This document shows, one piece after another, positions 61,701-64,000 of a stretch of 64,000 nt of DNA (positions are counted from its first letter, which is position 1; the number at the start of each line of letters is the position of its first letter). The notes under the pieces were generated by a model. It saw nothing but the letters and a program-made list of their open reading frames with translations. It was not told where the DNA came from and did no database searches. The DNA is from Arion vulgaris (taxonomy: Eukaryota; Mollusca; Gastropoda; Stylommatophora; Arionidae). Where the stretch lies: the NCBI GenBank assembly GCA_020796225.1, contig CM036771.1:25712176-25776175 (forward strand), given 5' to 3'. Both the position numbers and the translations under genes were made by a program.

Positions 61701-62676
61701 GTATATATTAAATGCGTATATCGTAGACTTCCGGAAACGTTGATGGCAAATTGTAAAGTAATTTAGAAACTCTCGATGAAATCCTTTATGCTTTAATCGA
61801 TGAAATTAGCGTGTTTTCGGTTTTTTAGATTGTTTTTTCGAAAATTTTCAGCGCTACCTATTTCAAACTATGACAGGTAACATACCGACATCAAAACAAA
61901 CATATCCTGTAAATTTCAGCTAAATCTGTTCAGTAGTTTCCGAGTCTATAAGTCACAAACAAACATTCATTTGTATATATATATAATAACAGATGTGGCG
62001 GTTATCTCTAGTCATTCTTGCTGCTGTTGCTGTCTCTCTAGTCATTCTTGCTGTCCTTGCTGTCTCTCTAGTCATTATTGCTGTTTTTGCTGTCTCTCTA
62101 GTCATTCTTGCTGTCCTTGCTGTTATCGCTAGTCATTCTTGCTGTCCTTGCTGTTATCTCTAGTCATTCTTGCTGTCCTTGCTGTTATCTCTAGTCATTC
62201 TTGCTGTCCTTGCTGTCTCTCTAGTCATTCTTGCTGTCCTTGCTGTCTCTCTAGTCATTCTTGCTGTCCTTGCTGTTATCTCTAGTCATTCTTGCTGTCT
62301 CTCTAGTCATTTTTGCTGTCTCTAGTCATTCTTGCTGTCCTTGCTGTCTCTCTAGTCATTCTTGCTGTTCTTGTTATCTAATACATTATTGTTGTCACTA
62401 GTTCATTTTGTCTGACATTGTTGCTAATCTGTGAATGCCATCATTAAGTCATTACTGATGTCACCCTATGTTTGCTTTAATTTGTATCAGTAGATCATTT
62501 TTTCTTTAATATCATCTAATCTTTTTCCTATTGCCTCTAGGTCATTCTTGCGGTCATCATAGCCTGGTTATTGTGTGCATTGTTAACAATCTTTGATGTA
62601 GCCCCACCCTCTCTGAGAACTGACGCTAAATCTTCTGTTATAACATCCGCTGATTGGTTTTTCTTTCCATATCCAG
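32366..62676 (+). CDS. SLC23-like: SLC23-family nucleobase/ascorbate transporter gene, N-terminal half, at least 7 exons (overview)
   Basis: Translated islands at 35833-35917, 38011-38168, 40834-40921, 42767-42831, 53211-53392, 58295-58414 and 62541-62676 read in order as the N-terminal half of an SLC23 (NCS2/NAT) membrane transporter. Family members move ascorbate or nucleobases with sodium or protons across the plasma membrane. Recognisable landmarks in order are the VEDVP segment, LCLLFGLQ, a QGG segment, GIMVASLFQ, LLQYIGPITVVPT, LFSLYLRNVNVPFP and WFFFPYP. Every island has AG before it and GT after it, and the phases agree from exon to exon once one base is restored in exons 4 and 7. The family's conserved QH pair reads QQ at the exon 2/3 junction. 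Introns run from 1.2 to 10.4 kb and are made largely of repeats. The C-terminal half, with the NAT signature, would lie beyond the window. The substrate cannot be told from this half. Coding status is uncertain because of the two one-base gaps. Confidence 0.88.
32514..32766 (+). repeat. 63-bp minisatellite after candidate exon 1
   Basis: Four units contain GTACAGCGCATGATGATAGT, ACTCGAAACGTAATCAATAA and TGTACAGTGGGGTTCGCAAG. The unit includes CAA|GTGGGT, a weak donor-like string. Confidence 0.9.
33228..33999 (-). mobile_element. RNase H LINE 3' end, full insertion with target duplication
   Basis: The minus-strand copy has AAATGGGGAGAT at both borders (33216-33227 and 34000-34011), a 12-base duplication. 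Its AACAT tail lies at the left end. The inserted DNA is only the last 772 bases of the LINE, a typical 5' truncation. It lands inside an older RT fragment. Confidence 0.93.
33351..33995 (-). pseudogene. LINE RNase H domain, inactive
   Basis: The frame of 214 codons covers a type-I RNase H domain: IVIYTVGS at the first strand, MTIEITAA with the catalytic glutamate, IIISDSMN with the second aspartate and NEYADFHAN with the last. The first catalytic aspartate, in the usual YTDGS, is valine, and YTPGHAG reads YTHRHAG. Loss of the first metal ligand should abolish activity. Confidence 0.9.
34185..34435 (-). mobile_element. SINE-A, full copy
   Basis: It is collinear with 7313-7560 on the minus strand, with a GAA tail (TTCTTCTTC on +). 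The borders GAAATTTTATT (34174-34184) and GAAATGTTATT (34436-34446) form an 11-base duplication with one mismatch. Confidence 0.92.
34990..35050 (-). repeat. Core-domain fragment of the same SINE
   Basis: AACTACGTTTTGTCGTTCGT and CTCCAATATGACTAGGAACT parallel 5568-5612. Confidence 0.65.
35096..35500. mobile_element. Outer Tc1/mariner-type MITE, hosting a second MITE
   Basis: The ends are TATAGCGTGAACCTC and its inverse GAGGTTCACGCTATA, bounded by TA as in Tc1/mariner insertions. A second inverted-repeat element lies inside. No coding content was seen. Confidence 0.75.
35190..35453. mobile_element. Inner Tc1/mariner-type MITE
   Basis: The ends are ACAGGGTGTTCAA and, inverted, TTGAACACTCTGT, with TA dinucleotides at both borders. 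CAGGGTGT ends are usual for Tc1/mariner relatives. The body has a short open frame without known domains. Confidence 0.78.
35542..35840 (+). repeat. 300-bp direct repeat ending at the exon 2 acceptor
   Basis: It matches 38363-38661 closely, including CTACTTATATTTGTGAAATC and AATATGTTTAAATATTTCAG. The similarity ends a few bases into exon 2. Confidence 0.9.
35833..35917 (+). CDS. SLC23-like: SLC23-like exon 2
   Basis: Acceptor ATATTTCAG ends at 35832 and donor CAG|GTATTG begins at 35918. The exon is one base plus 28 codons and includes ETKLEYGVEDVPAPHLCLLF, then GLQ. In SLC23 proteins the corresponding stretch (YGIEDVPPWYLCILLGLQH) leads into the first membrane helix. The usual PPW is PAP here. 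The exon ends in phase 0. The roughly 300 bases immediately upstream, including the acceptor and about nine exon bases, recur almost identically inside a hAT-like element at 38208-38850. Confidence 0.86.
36030..36480 (-). pseudogene. LINE C-terminal fragment in intron 2
   Basis: The minus strand has SIRKEGKRKTTKRWLDGRAE and AITITQATRTAQEKTENHDA. It belongs to the 17728-18480 family. Its antisense frame gives spurious ORFs. Confidence 0.78.
36700..37160 (-). pseudogene. LINE C-terminal fragment in intron 2
   Basis: The minus strand reads MNIRWYDKITNSEVLQRANL, RRLRWLGHVRRMETYRIPKQ and MLFCELSEG, then GLADDRVVWKAKLRKGAESF. It is a non-LTR RT terminus. The + copy of the end is at 44390-44660. 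Confidence 0.83.
37430..37808 (+). mobile_element. RNase H LINE 3' end with AACAT tail
   Basis: It matches the 3' 380 bases of the family at 8391-8990, from TGGCTGTACACACCTGGACA to the terminal GTGCCATGATGTCAATAG, and ends in AACAT-type repeats. The frames are broken. It lies in intron 2. Confidence 0.85.
37815..38000 (+). repeat. Degenerate ATTC-rich repeat just before exon 3
   Basis: Three to four units of about 45 bases carry CATTCTCGCATTCACC and ATTCATTCATTTGCTCATTC. The repeat ends roughly 20 bases before the exon 3 acceptor. Confidence 0.7.
38011..38168 (+). CDS. SLC23-like: SLC23-like exon 3 (first transmembrane helices)
   Basis: Acceptor TATGTTTCCAG ends at 38010 and donor CAG|GTATGA starts at 38169. 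The exon holds 52 codons plus AG, starting in phase 0 and ending in phase 2. It begins QLFLSISSTITVPLVV, the counterpart of the family's QHYLTxxGGxxAVPLxL helix, and ends STFLFMCGVCTLMQCWVGV, the counterpart of the second helix that runs into GVRLPIxQG. The open frame has no stop. The histidine of the family's QH motif is glutamine. A degenerate ATTC-rich repeat lies just upstream and a hAT-like MITE starts 40 bases downstream. Confidence 0.9.
38208..38850. mobile_element. hAT-like MITE carrying a copy of sequence upstream of exon 2
   Basis: The left end CAGCGGTTTCCAAACTTTGC and the right end, read in reverse as CAGCGATTCTCAAACTGTGG, are hAT-type inverted repeats. No clear 8-base target duplication is visible. 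Bases 38363-38661 are nearly identical to 35542-35840, which runs into exon 2. Confidence 0.78.
38940..39245 (+). pseudogene. LINE C-terminal fragment in intron 3
   Basis: It includes KIIYFGHSKRHE, LEKIILEGTVPGRRMRGRLR and VQDVTGELRMTAAEAGYLAQ with in-frame stops, and ends TACTTGATGATGG. Confidence 0.78.
39326..39653 (+). pseudogene. LINE C-terminal fragment in intron 3
   Basis: It encodes GTASVLNCIKKQEIKWFCHI, SRLPTYSVPQRAMFLLYSGY and KGRPWKTWTSEITDV, the same family as 16470-17450. Confidence 0.83.
39682..40262 (+). repeat. 36-bp minisatellite in intron 3
   Basis: About 16 units of CCTGTATGTCAAGTGTTAGA plus TCTTATAAAACTTTTC. Because 36 is 12 codons it gives a false frame (PVCQVLDLIKLF). 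It begins right behind a LINE C-terminus (39326-39653). Confidence 0.93.
40352..40650 (+). pseudogene. LINE C-terminal fragment in intron 3
   Basis: Two frames give CYRRVLRISWTEREQ and KENWQMLHIGTRKLHYCGHL, KRHSVLEKTIMEV and RRRPRKR. It is of the 54-338 type and is cut by the small fold-back at about 40630-40745. Confidence 0.78.
40834..40921 (+). CDS. SLC23-like: SLC23-like exon 4, with one base missing
   Basis: A long T-run ending CCAG precedes 40834, and the donor A|GTAAGA follows 40921. With the AG carried over from exon 3 the first codon is Arg, giving RLPILQGGCHKFLPAIAALM and then SLEI, the family's RLPIxQGGxxxFLxPxxAxxSL segment. After SLEI the sequence reads ATCTGAAATGTCCG. The family pattern WKCP would need ATCTGGAAATGTCCG, so one G is missing and creates a stop. 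Restoring it gives an exon end in phase 1, which matches exon 5. The gap could be a real frameshift or a sequencing error in a short G run. Confidence 0.85.
40945..41640 (+). repeat. 25-bp minisatellite in intron 4
   Basis: About 27 units of TTTCTTTCATATCTCTATTA plus TTATC start some 25 bases after the exon 4 donor. The first units and one near 41430 are shortened. The long open frame rich in Phe, Ile, Ser and Tyr is a consequence of the repeat. Confidence 0.92.
41828..41990 (+). repeat. 37-bp minisatellite in intron 4
   Basis: About four units of CTTCACTTTTTCACCATTCA plus CTTCTTTCATTGCATAT. It is pyrimidine-rich on the + strand. Confidence 0.85.
42187..42411 (-). repeat. Repeat T copy (SINE-like)
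   Basis: It shares CTCCATATCGAC, GCGATTGTATGTTGTGCCAG and TTTTTATTTACTAG with 2952-3195, and GTCGCCTCTTACRACATGC with SINE-A. It is probably a diverged relative of SINE-A. Confidence 0.65.
42412..42600 (-). repeat. Repeat S copy
   Basis: The reverse complement matches 44700-44897, including GGTGAGGTCTATTTT, AGCACCACTTATACGTTCAG and GAAATGAAAATCCTGGCATA. Its 3' end abuts repeat T. Confidence 0.75.
42767..42831 (+). CDS. SLC23-like: SLC23-like exon 5 (extracellular loop segment)
   Basis: Acceptor CATGTCTTAG ends at 42766 and donor GAG|GTGAGA follows 42831. The exon has two bases plus 21 codons: PYLTANSTLDAGDIWKPRIR and E. In SLC23 proteins the corresponding loop carries an N-glycosylation sequon and ends in WxxRIRE/MREIQGA; here the sequon is NST and the ending is IWKPRIRE. 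The exon starts in phase 1 and ends in phase 0. Taken alone it is short, and it is convincing mainly through its phases and the join to IQGG in exon 6. A minisatellite carrying many AAG|GTGAG motifs begins right after its donor. Confidence 0.8.
42860..43227 (+). repeat. About 27-bp minisatellite just after exon 5, with donor-like cores
   Basis: Degenerate units read TTTATAGATGAAGGTGAGAC plus TGCGATA. Most contain GAAG|GTGAG or GAAG|GTAAG, matching a metazoan 5' splice site, and resemble the real donor GAGAG|GTGAGAC at 42832. One unit has a TATATATATA expansion. The mariner is inserted in the array, and a few decayed units follow it (44045-44095). Confidence 0.85.
43228..44040 (+). mobile_element. 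mariner element remnant in intron 5
   Basis: The element interrupts a 27-bp minisatellite, which resumes around 44045 with TATTTATAGGTAATG. Its 5' part, including the DNA-binding helix-turn-helix region, is missing. The ends were placed from where the minisatellite stops and resumes and are approximate. Confidence 0.7.
43235..43942 (+). pseudogene. mariner transposase, catalytic domain, broken
   Basis: The frame encodes the C-terminal two thirds of a Tc1/mariner-superfamily transposase, the enzyme that cuts and pastes its own element. The three catalytic aspartates are visible in VTEDESW, LLHDNARPHTA and LAPNDFHLF. An in-frame TAA at 43703 falls between the second and third motifs, and the spacing there is a few residues shorter than the usual DD34D. 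The frame then continues to its natural stop, ending GGNYVEK. With no N-terminal domain and an internal stop it cannot act. Confidence 0.92.
44390..44660 (+). pseudogene. LINE C-terminal fragment in intron 5
   Basis: It matches the minus strand of 36700-36960: ACAAATGTTGTTCTGTGAAC, GCACCAGGGCAGACCACTGT and TATGAGCTGAACGACAAGAG. Confidence 0.8.
44700..44897 (+). repeat. Repeat S copy abutting the 57-bp satellite
   Basis: It contains AAGCAATGGCAAACTACTG, CGACGACTATTTTATTGTGG and GGATATGCCCCGATTTTCAT, then a TATATA run and AAATGTGTTGGAGCGC just before the array. The same sequence occurs in reverse at 42412-42600 and 57297-57418, and forward at 18795-18901. Confidence 0.8.
44898..52649 (+). repeat. 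57-bp satellite, 136 units, in intron 5
   Basis: The unit begins AAGGACGTATCATCTGTGTT and ends TCTATTCTCAACAAC. The span of 7752 bases equals 136 times 57 with no length change that I can see. Because 57 is 19 codons, frames on both strands stay open for up to about 2600 codons; the + frame read as KDVSSVFAYPSSDLSILNN is broken once, by ACTGAT in place of ACGTAT near 48381. Rare variant units recur 3078 bases (54 units) apart, showing an internal duplication. There is no sign that it is coding: it sits between exons 5 and 6. Confidence 0.97.
52741..53015 (-). repeat. Repeat R, partial copy
   Basis: This stretch between the 57-bp satellite and exon 6 shares TTGATAGAACA, TTATTTATTGATG, TTAAACTTAA and GGGGTCTTATTTCCTAGAAT with the repeat at 8045-8390. 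It is diverged. The family's class is unknown. Confidence 0.75.
53211..53392 (+). CDS. SLC23-like: SLC23-like exon 6 (core transmembrane segments)
   Basis: This is the clearest exon. The acceptor CATTACGATAG ends at 53210 and the donor GCATT|GTGAGT follows 53392. It has 60 codons plus TT with no stop. It reads IQGGIMVASLFQILIGSTGL, then LGVLLQYIGPITVVPTVSLV, then GLSLVGVAMQFCAAHWGMSA, which follows the family pattern QGAIMVASLFQVFIGFTG...LRFIGPLTIAPTxxLxGLSL...HWG. It supplies at least two membrane helices. It follows the 10.4-kb intron 5, which holds the 57-bp satellite, and lies upstream of the 45-bp satellite in intron 6. It starts in phase 0 and ends in phase 2. Confidence 0.95.
53520..53590 (-). 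repeat. RNase H LINE tail fragment beside the hAT MITE
   Basis: CAGTGCACGCCGGGTAAGTC and GTGCCCCGGTCTCCGCCTGA resemble 25560-25605. It resumes after 53892. Confidence 0.55.
53591..53884. mobile_element. hAT-type MITE with target duplication
   Basis: The ends are CAGGGCCGTACCGTGC and, in reverse complement, CAGGGCCGTGCGGTAT. The flanks are TCCGTCAG (53583-53590) and TCTGTCAG (53885-53892), an 8-base duplication with one mismatch, as hAT transposases make. The 294-base body has no open frame of note. It sits in an RNase H LINE tail fragment inside intron 6. Confidence 0.88.
53962..57295 (+). repeat. Modular 45/38/25-bp satellite in intron 6
   Basis: The full unit is 45 bases (ACTGGCTACGCCACGACGAG, CACATATCTACTGCATGTTG, TCACT). 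The left two thirds is mainly 45-mers. The right third mixes in 38-mers lacking TGGCTAC and 25-mers that also lack GCATGTTGTCACT. Both losses lie between CTAC tetranucleotides. A frequent variant has CTAGTG in place of CTACTG. Open frames such as TTGYATTSTYLLHVV follow from the 45-bp period and are not evidence of a gene. Confidence 0.95.
57297..57418 (-). repeat. Repeat S copy abutting the 45-bp satellite
   Basis: It contains GAAATGAGAATGAAAGCCCT, AGCATATCC, AAACGAGTCGTCGATTTTCT and AGCACCACTTATACGTTCAT. The last 25-bp unit of the satellite touches its 3' end. Confidence 0.75.
57425..57860 (-). mobile_element. RNase H LINE fragment, empty-site paralogue of the LTR target
   Basis: The minus strand is collinear with the LINE copy at 25525-31797. 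It has GCCCAGGACAATAGATCCAC (PGHAG region) and continues without a break through CATGCAGGCTAGAC and CTGATTTCTCACCACGATG, the point at which the other copy holds the LTR element. Confidence 0.8.
57861..58294. other. Intron 6 right end, no repeat recognised
   Basis: It leads into the exon 7 acceptor. GATAAAGGCATATGGTCGAA and ACGTCGAGTGCTG suggest an old dispersed repeat, not identified. Confidence 0.4.
58295..58414 (+). CDS. SLC23-like: SLC23-like exon 7, with one base missing
   Basis: Acceptor TCACTTACTTCAG ends at 58294 and donor CCG|GTAAGA follows 58414. The frame ending at the donor reads LLFLFSLYLRNVNVPFPSYS, then RQDGCHMIRYPIFKLMP, matching the family's LFSQYLRNVNVPxPxYxxxxxCHxxxxPIFKLFP. 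The first bases TACTGTGGA are in a different frame. One extra base near GTGGA would join them to the TT left by exon 6 and give FTVxLLFLFS. The exon therefore lacks one base near a GG pair, as exon 4 does. It ends in phase 0, as exon 8 requires. Confidence 0.85.
58781..58990 (+). repeat. Fourfold ~52-bp repeat from a LINE/SINE 3' end
   Basis: CACTTTCTTACACAGGAAGA recurs at 58781, 58833, 58886 and 58938. Single or double copies of the same text are at 5205-5300, 7735-7900 and 34595-34720, each next to a TGAT or TTTA repeat. Confidence 0.85.
59009..59405 (+). pseudogene. LINE C-terminal fragment, same family as 10062-10820
   Basis: It matches 10440-10820, from TTTGTCAACGGATGTATTTA through GACACAGTCGAGTGTCACTT to CCAGAGACCGATAAGAGTG. 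Many frames are broken. Confidence 0.82.
59455..60150 (-). pseudogene. LINE C-terminus with zinc-finger remnant in intron 7
   Basis: The minus strand has RLKIPSANIMLQKAQVRWAG, HVARMPDKCITKQ and, near its end, HVCPTCGRVCV and CHHRCDGTAIIIM, the remains of a C2H2 finger and terminus found in one LINE group. TTATTATT repeats form its tail. Confidence 0.8.
60318..60408 (-). mobile_element. SINE-A, 5' fragment
   Basis: TAGTCGCCTCTTACGACATG, AGGTAACAATAGTTACACCC and GGTAACCACTCGGGC match the 5' third of SINE-A. Confidence 0.82.
60409..60545 (+). mobile_element. Possible SINE, family C
   Basis: GTGTTCAAACC, GTAAGGTCAAAAGTTATTTC and GACAGCTTTGAAC parallel 23128-23312. Confidence 0.45.
60674..61990 (+). 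mobile_element. Interspersed repeat of uncertain class in intron 7
   Basis: The block opens with ACTAGCTGTACCCTGCGCGC and closes with text of the type CAGTAGTTTCCGAGTCTATA followed by a TATATATATA run. Such ends recur in invertebrate genomes, but I cannot assign the class. Inside, the segment around 61300-61330 (GACCTCCGGTAAATGTTGAT) is echoed at 61725-61750 (GACTTCCGGAAACGTTGATG), which indicates an internal duplication. No transposase or RT was recognised. A similar start, ACTAGCAGATGTACCCG, occurs at 18958. Confidence 0.5.
61996..62390 (+). repeat. 30-bp minisatellite upstream of exon 8, about 13 units
   Basis: The unit is CTCTCTAGTCATTCTTGCTG plus TCCTTGCTGT, with variants such as TTATCTCTAG and one or two short units. 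It resembles the exon 8 acceptor and first codons, CTCTAG|GTCATTCTTGCGGTC. It also resembles nearby intron sequence such as CACTAGATCATTCTCAC at about 60640, so its source could be intronic. The array ends about 150 bases before exon 8. Confidence 0.9.
62541..62676 (+). CDS. SLC23-like: SLC23-like exon 8, flanked by minisatellites made from its own edges
   Basis: Acceptor ATTGCCTCTAG ends at 62540 and donor CCAG|GTAAGT follows 62676. The exon holds 45 codons plus G without a stop: VILAVIIAWLLCALLTIFDV, then APPSLRTDAKSSVITSADWF, then FFPYP. In SLC23 the same place reads VLLAIxxxWxxCxxLT...APWFRFPYPGQWG. The last 24 coding bases together with the donor are then repeated ten more times at a 40-bp period. 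A 30-bp array upstream resembles the acceptor and first codons. Read-through of the first donor meets TAG after two codons, so normal product requires splicing there. Confidence 0.93.
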
Positions 62677-63085
62677 GTAAGTAGTTTTGTTGATTGGTTT
62701 TTCTTTCCATATCCAGGTAAGTAGTTTTGTTGATTGGTTTTTCTTTCCATATCCAGGTAAGTGGTTTTGTTGATTGGTTTTTCTTTCCATATCCAGGTAA
62801 GTAGTTTTGTTGACTAGTTTTTCTTTCCATATACAGGTAAGTAGTTTTGTTGATTGGTTTTTCTTTCCATATCCAGGTAAGTAGTTTTGTTGATTGGTTT
62901 TTCTTTCCATATACAGGTAAGTAGTTTTGTTGATTGGTTTTTCTTTCCATATACAGGTAAGTAGTTTTGTTGATTGGTTTTTCTTTCCATATCCAGGTAA
63001 GTGGTTTTGTTGATTGGTTTTTCTTTCCATATACAGGTAAGTAATTTTGTTGATTAACTTTTCTTTCCATATACAGGTAAGTGGT
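62653..63085 (+). repeat. 40-bp minisatellite of exon 8 end plus splice donor, 11 units
   Basis: AG|GT junctions occur at 62676/62677 and then every 40 bases to 63076/63077, eleven in all. The first is the true 3' end of exon 8. Each unit has TGATTGGTTTTTCTTTCCAT, then ATCCAG or ATACAG, then GTAAGT in most units. The sequence before AG is the coding sequence for DWFFFPYP, and what follows is the start of intron 8. Some units read GTAAGTGG or GTAATT. The long antisense open frames across the array are a by-product, since three units make 120 bases. Confidence 0.95.
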
Positions 63086-63185
63086 TTTCATTTTATATAT
63101 CGAGTCAGGAAAGAATAATGTGCTATAAAAATACTCTTAGAAAGATCTAGACATGAAATAAGACAAATATAGACATCCTACAAGA

Positions 63186-63395
63186 CTTGAACATCGAAGA
63201 ACATTTGCTTACAGATCACATCATACGTCACAGTGGTTTGGATAGAATAGTAGTACGGAGAGCTGGAAGGCGAGGCAGTGGAAATCCAAGACGACGGTGG
63301 CAATATGATATTAAAGAAGATTTAAACATGACGTGGAGGAGGCGGGTGAGCTAGCTAGAGATCGAGAAGTTTTCAAGATGGCGGTGATGAAGTGA
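63186..63395 (+). pseudogene. LINE C-terminal fragment in intron 8
   Basis: NIEEHLLTDHIIRHSGLDRI and NPRRRWQYDIKEDLNMT are of the 54-338 type. Stops follow. Confidence 0.68.
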
Positions 63396-63918
63396 ACTTG
63401 TGCAAATGACATGGACATGCTACTTAACAATCTATAAATAGAACGTAACCTTTTTTTCTTTCTCTGCTTTTCCGGAAATTATATTGTCTATTGACGTAGT
63501 CCATCATTATCGTTGCTATCTTTGCGCTTTATTTCATTGTGCATGCATACTGTATTTGGTTAGAGCGCCATTTCTTCTTATTGTCGTGTCATTTTTTTTT
63601 CTATCAACCCACTTATTTTTATGTTATCCTGTCATCTAATGTATGTGTTTATTTATTTGCACATGATTTGACATGTTCTTGGCTTGTTTACTTATGCCAC
63701 GAGACAATATCTCGTATTTATTAAGTCAGGCCAAATATGAGAACACTGACAGCAAAAAATAAAAGAAGAATCTAAACAACAAGGACGAGGTGCCGCCTAT
63801 GACGTATATTCAATATATCAGGAAGAGGAAAGATACCACCAGATTAAAAAAATGACATGAAACAATACTAGTGATAAACTATATATATTTTTTAAATTAG
63901 CCCTTGTTTCAATTTCAG

Positions 63919-64000
63919 ATTGTAATATCTCAATTGCAATATGGAAATGTCCACAAGAGCTTCGATCTTTTTCGCAACATCTCCAACAACATCCAGCGAC
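63919..64000 (+). CDS. Possible SLC23-like exon 9, cut by the window edge
   Basis: A good acceptor, CTTGTTTCAATTTCAG, ends at 63918. From there the frame in phase with exon 8 is open to the edge. It does not give the QWGxPT segment expected after FPYPG. A different frame reads QYG and, one base later, MSTRASIFFATS, which is only loosely like the family. It may be a diverged exon carrying another one-base error, or simply an AG-like site. Confidence 0.25.
   Translation, partial: MVISQLQYGNVHKSFDLFRNISNNIQR

Noticed and set aside
62537..63091. 184-residue minus-strand protein with repeated YGKKNQS-type text
   Set aside because: It is the antisense of the 40-bp minisatellite; three units make 120 bases and hence an open frame.

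Overview
The window is repeat-rich invertebrate nuclear DNA, AT-rich and with no bacterial-style operons. The mix of RNase H-bearing LINEs, zinc-finger-MYM/TTF-type hAT elements, tRNA-headed SINEs and abundant minisatellites would fit a lophotrochozoan, perhaps a heterobranch gastropod; that assignment is an inference. Almost every open frame is either a transposon remnant or an artefact of a tandem repeat whose period is divisible by three.

One host gene can be recovered. Short exons on the + strand between about 32.4 kb and 62.7 kb, possibly running off the right edge, encode the N-terminal half of a solute carrier family 23 protein (nucleobase-ascorbate transporter, NCS2/NAT family). Seven exons join in matching phases: 35833-35917, 38011-38168, 40834-40921, 42767-42831, 53211-53392, 58295-58414 and 62541-62676. 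There is a likely first coding exon at 32366-32433 and a possible ninth from 63919. Exons 4 and 7 each lack one base. The introns hold LINE tails, SINEs, MITEs, a mariner, a 136-copy 57-bp satellite (intron 5), a modular 45/38/25-bp satellite (intron 6) and minisatellites copied from, or resembling, the gene's own splice junctions (introns 5, 7 and 8).

Layout. 0-7 kb: LINE 3' ends, three or four SINEs, one LTR-like stretch and a 651-bp fold-back element flanked by TTAA. 7-13 kb: a complete SINE, an inverted pair of repeat R around an RNase H LINE remnant, an RT fragment, AC-rich arrays and a 27-bp minisatellite. 13.1-15.5 kb: a complete but decayed hAT transposon with terminal inverted repeats and an 8-bp target duplication. 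16-20 kb: nested LINE fragments and a 34-bp array. 21.3-23.1 kb: a 60-bp array derived from a LINE tail, followed by an RNase H LINE end. 23.3-24.9 kb: a second hAT copy with a SINE inside. 25.3-32 kb: a three-level nest in which repeat R is split by a LINE, itself split by a complete LTR retrotransposon. That element (26120-31605, 5-bp duplication TAGCC) encodes only a Gag-like protein with zinc knuckles, acidic 27-residue repeats and a coiled coil, and no pol. 32.3-64 kb: the SLC23-like gene and its repeat-filled introns.

The strongest observations are the exon islands with splice-junction-derived minisatellites around exon 8, the Gag-only LTR element with its nested target, and the internal duplication history of the 57-bp satellite.
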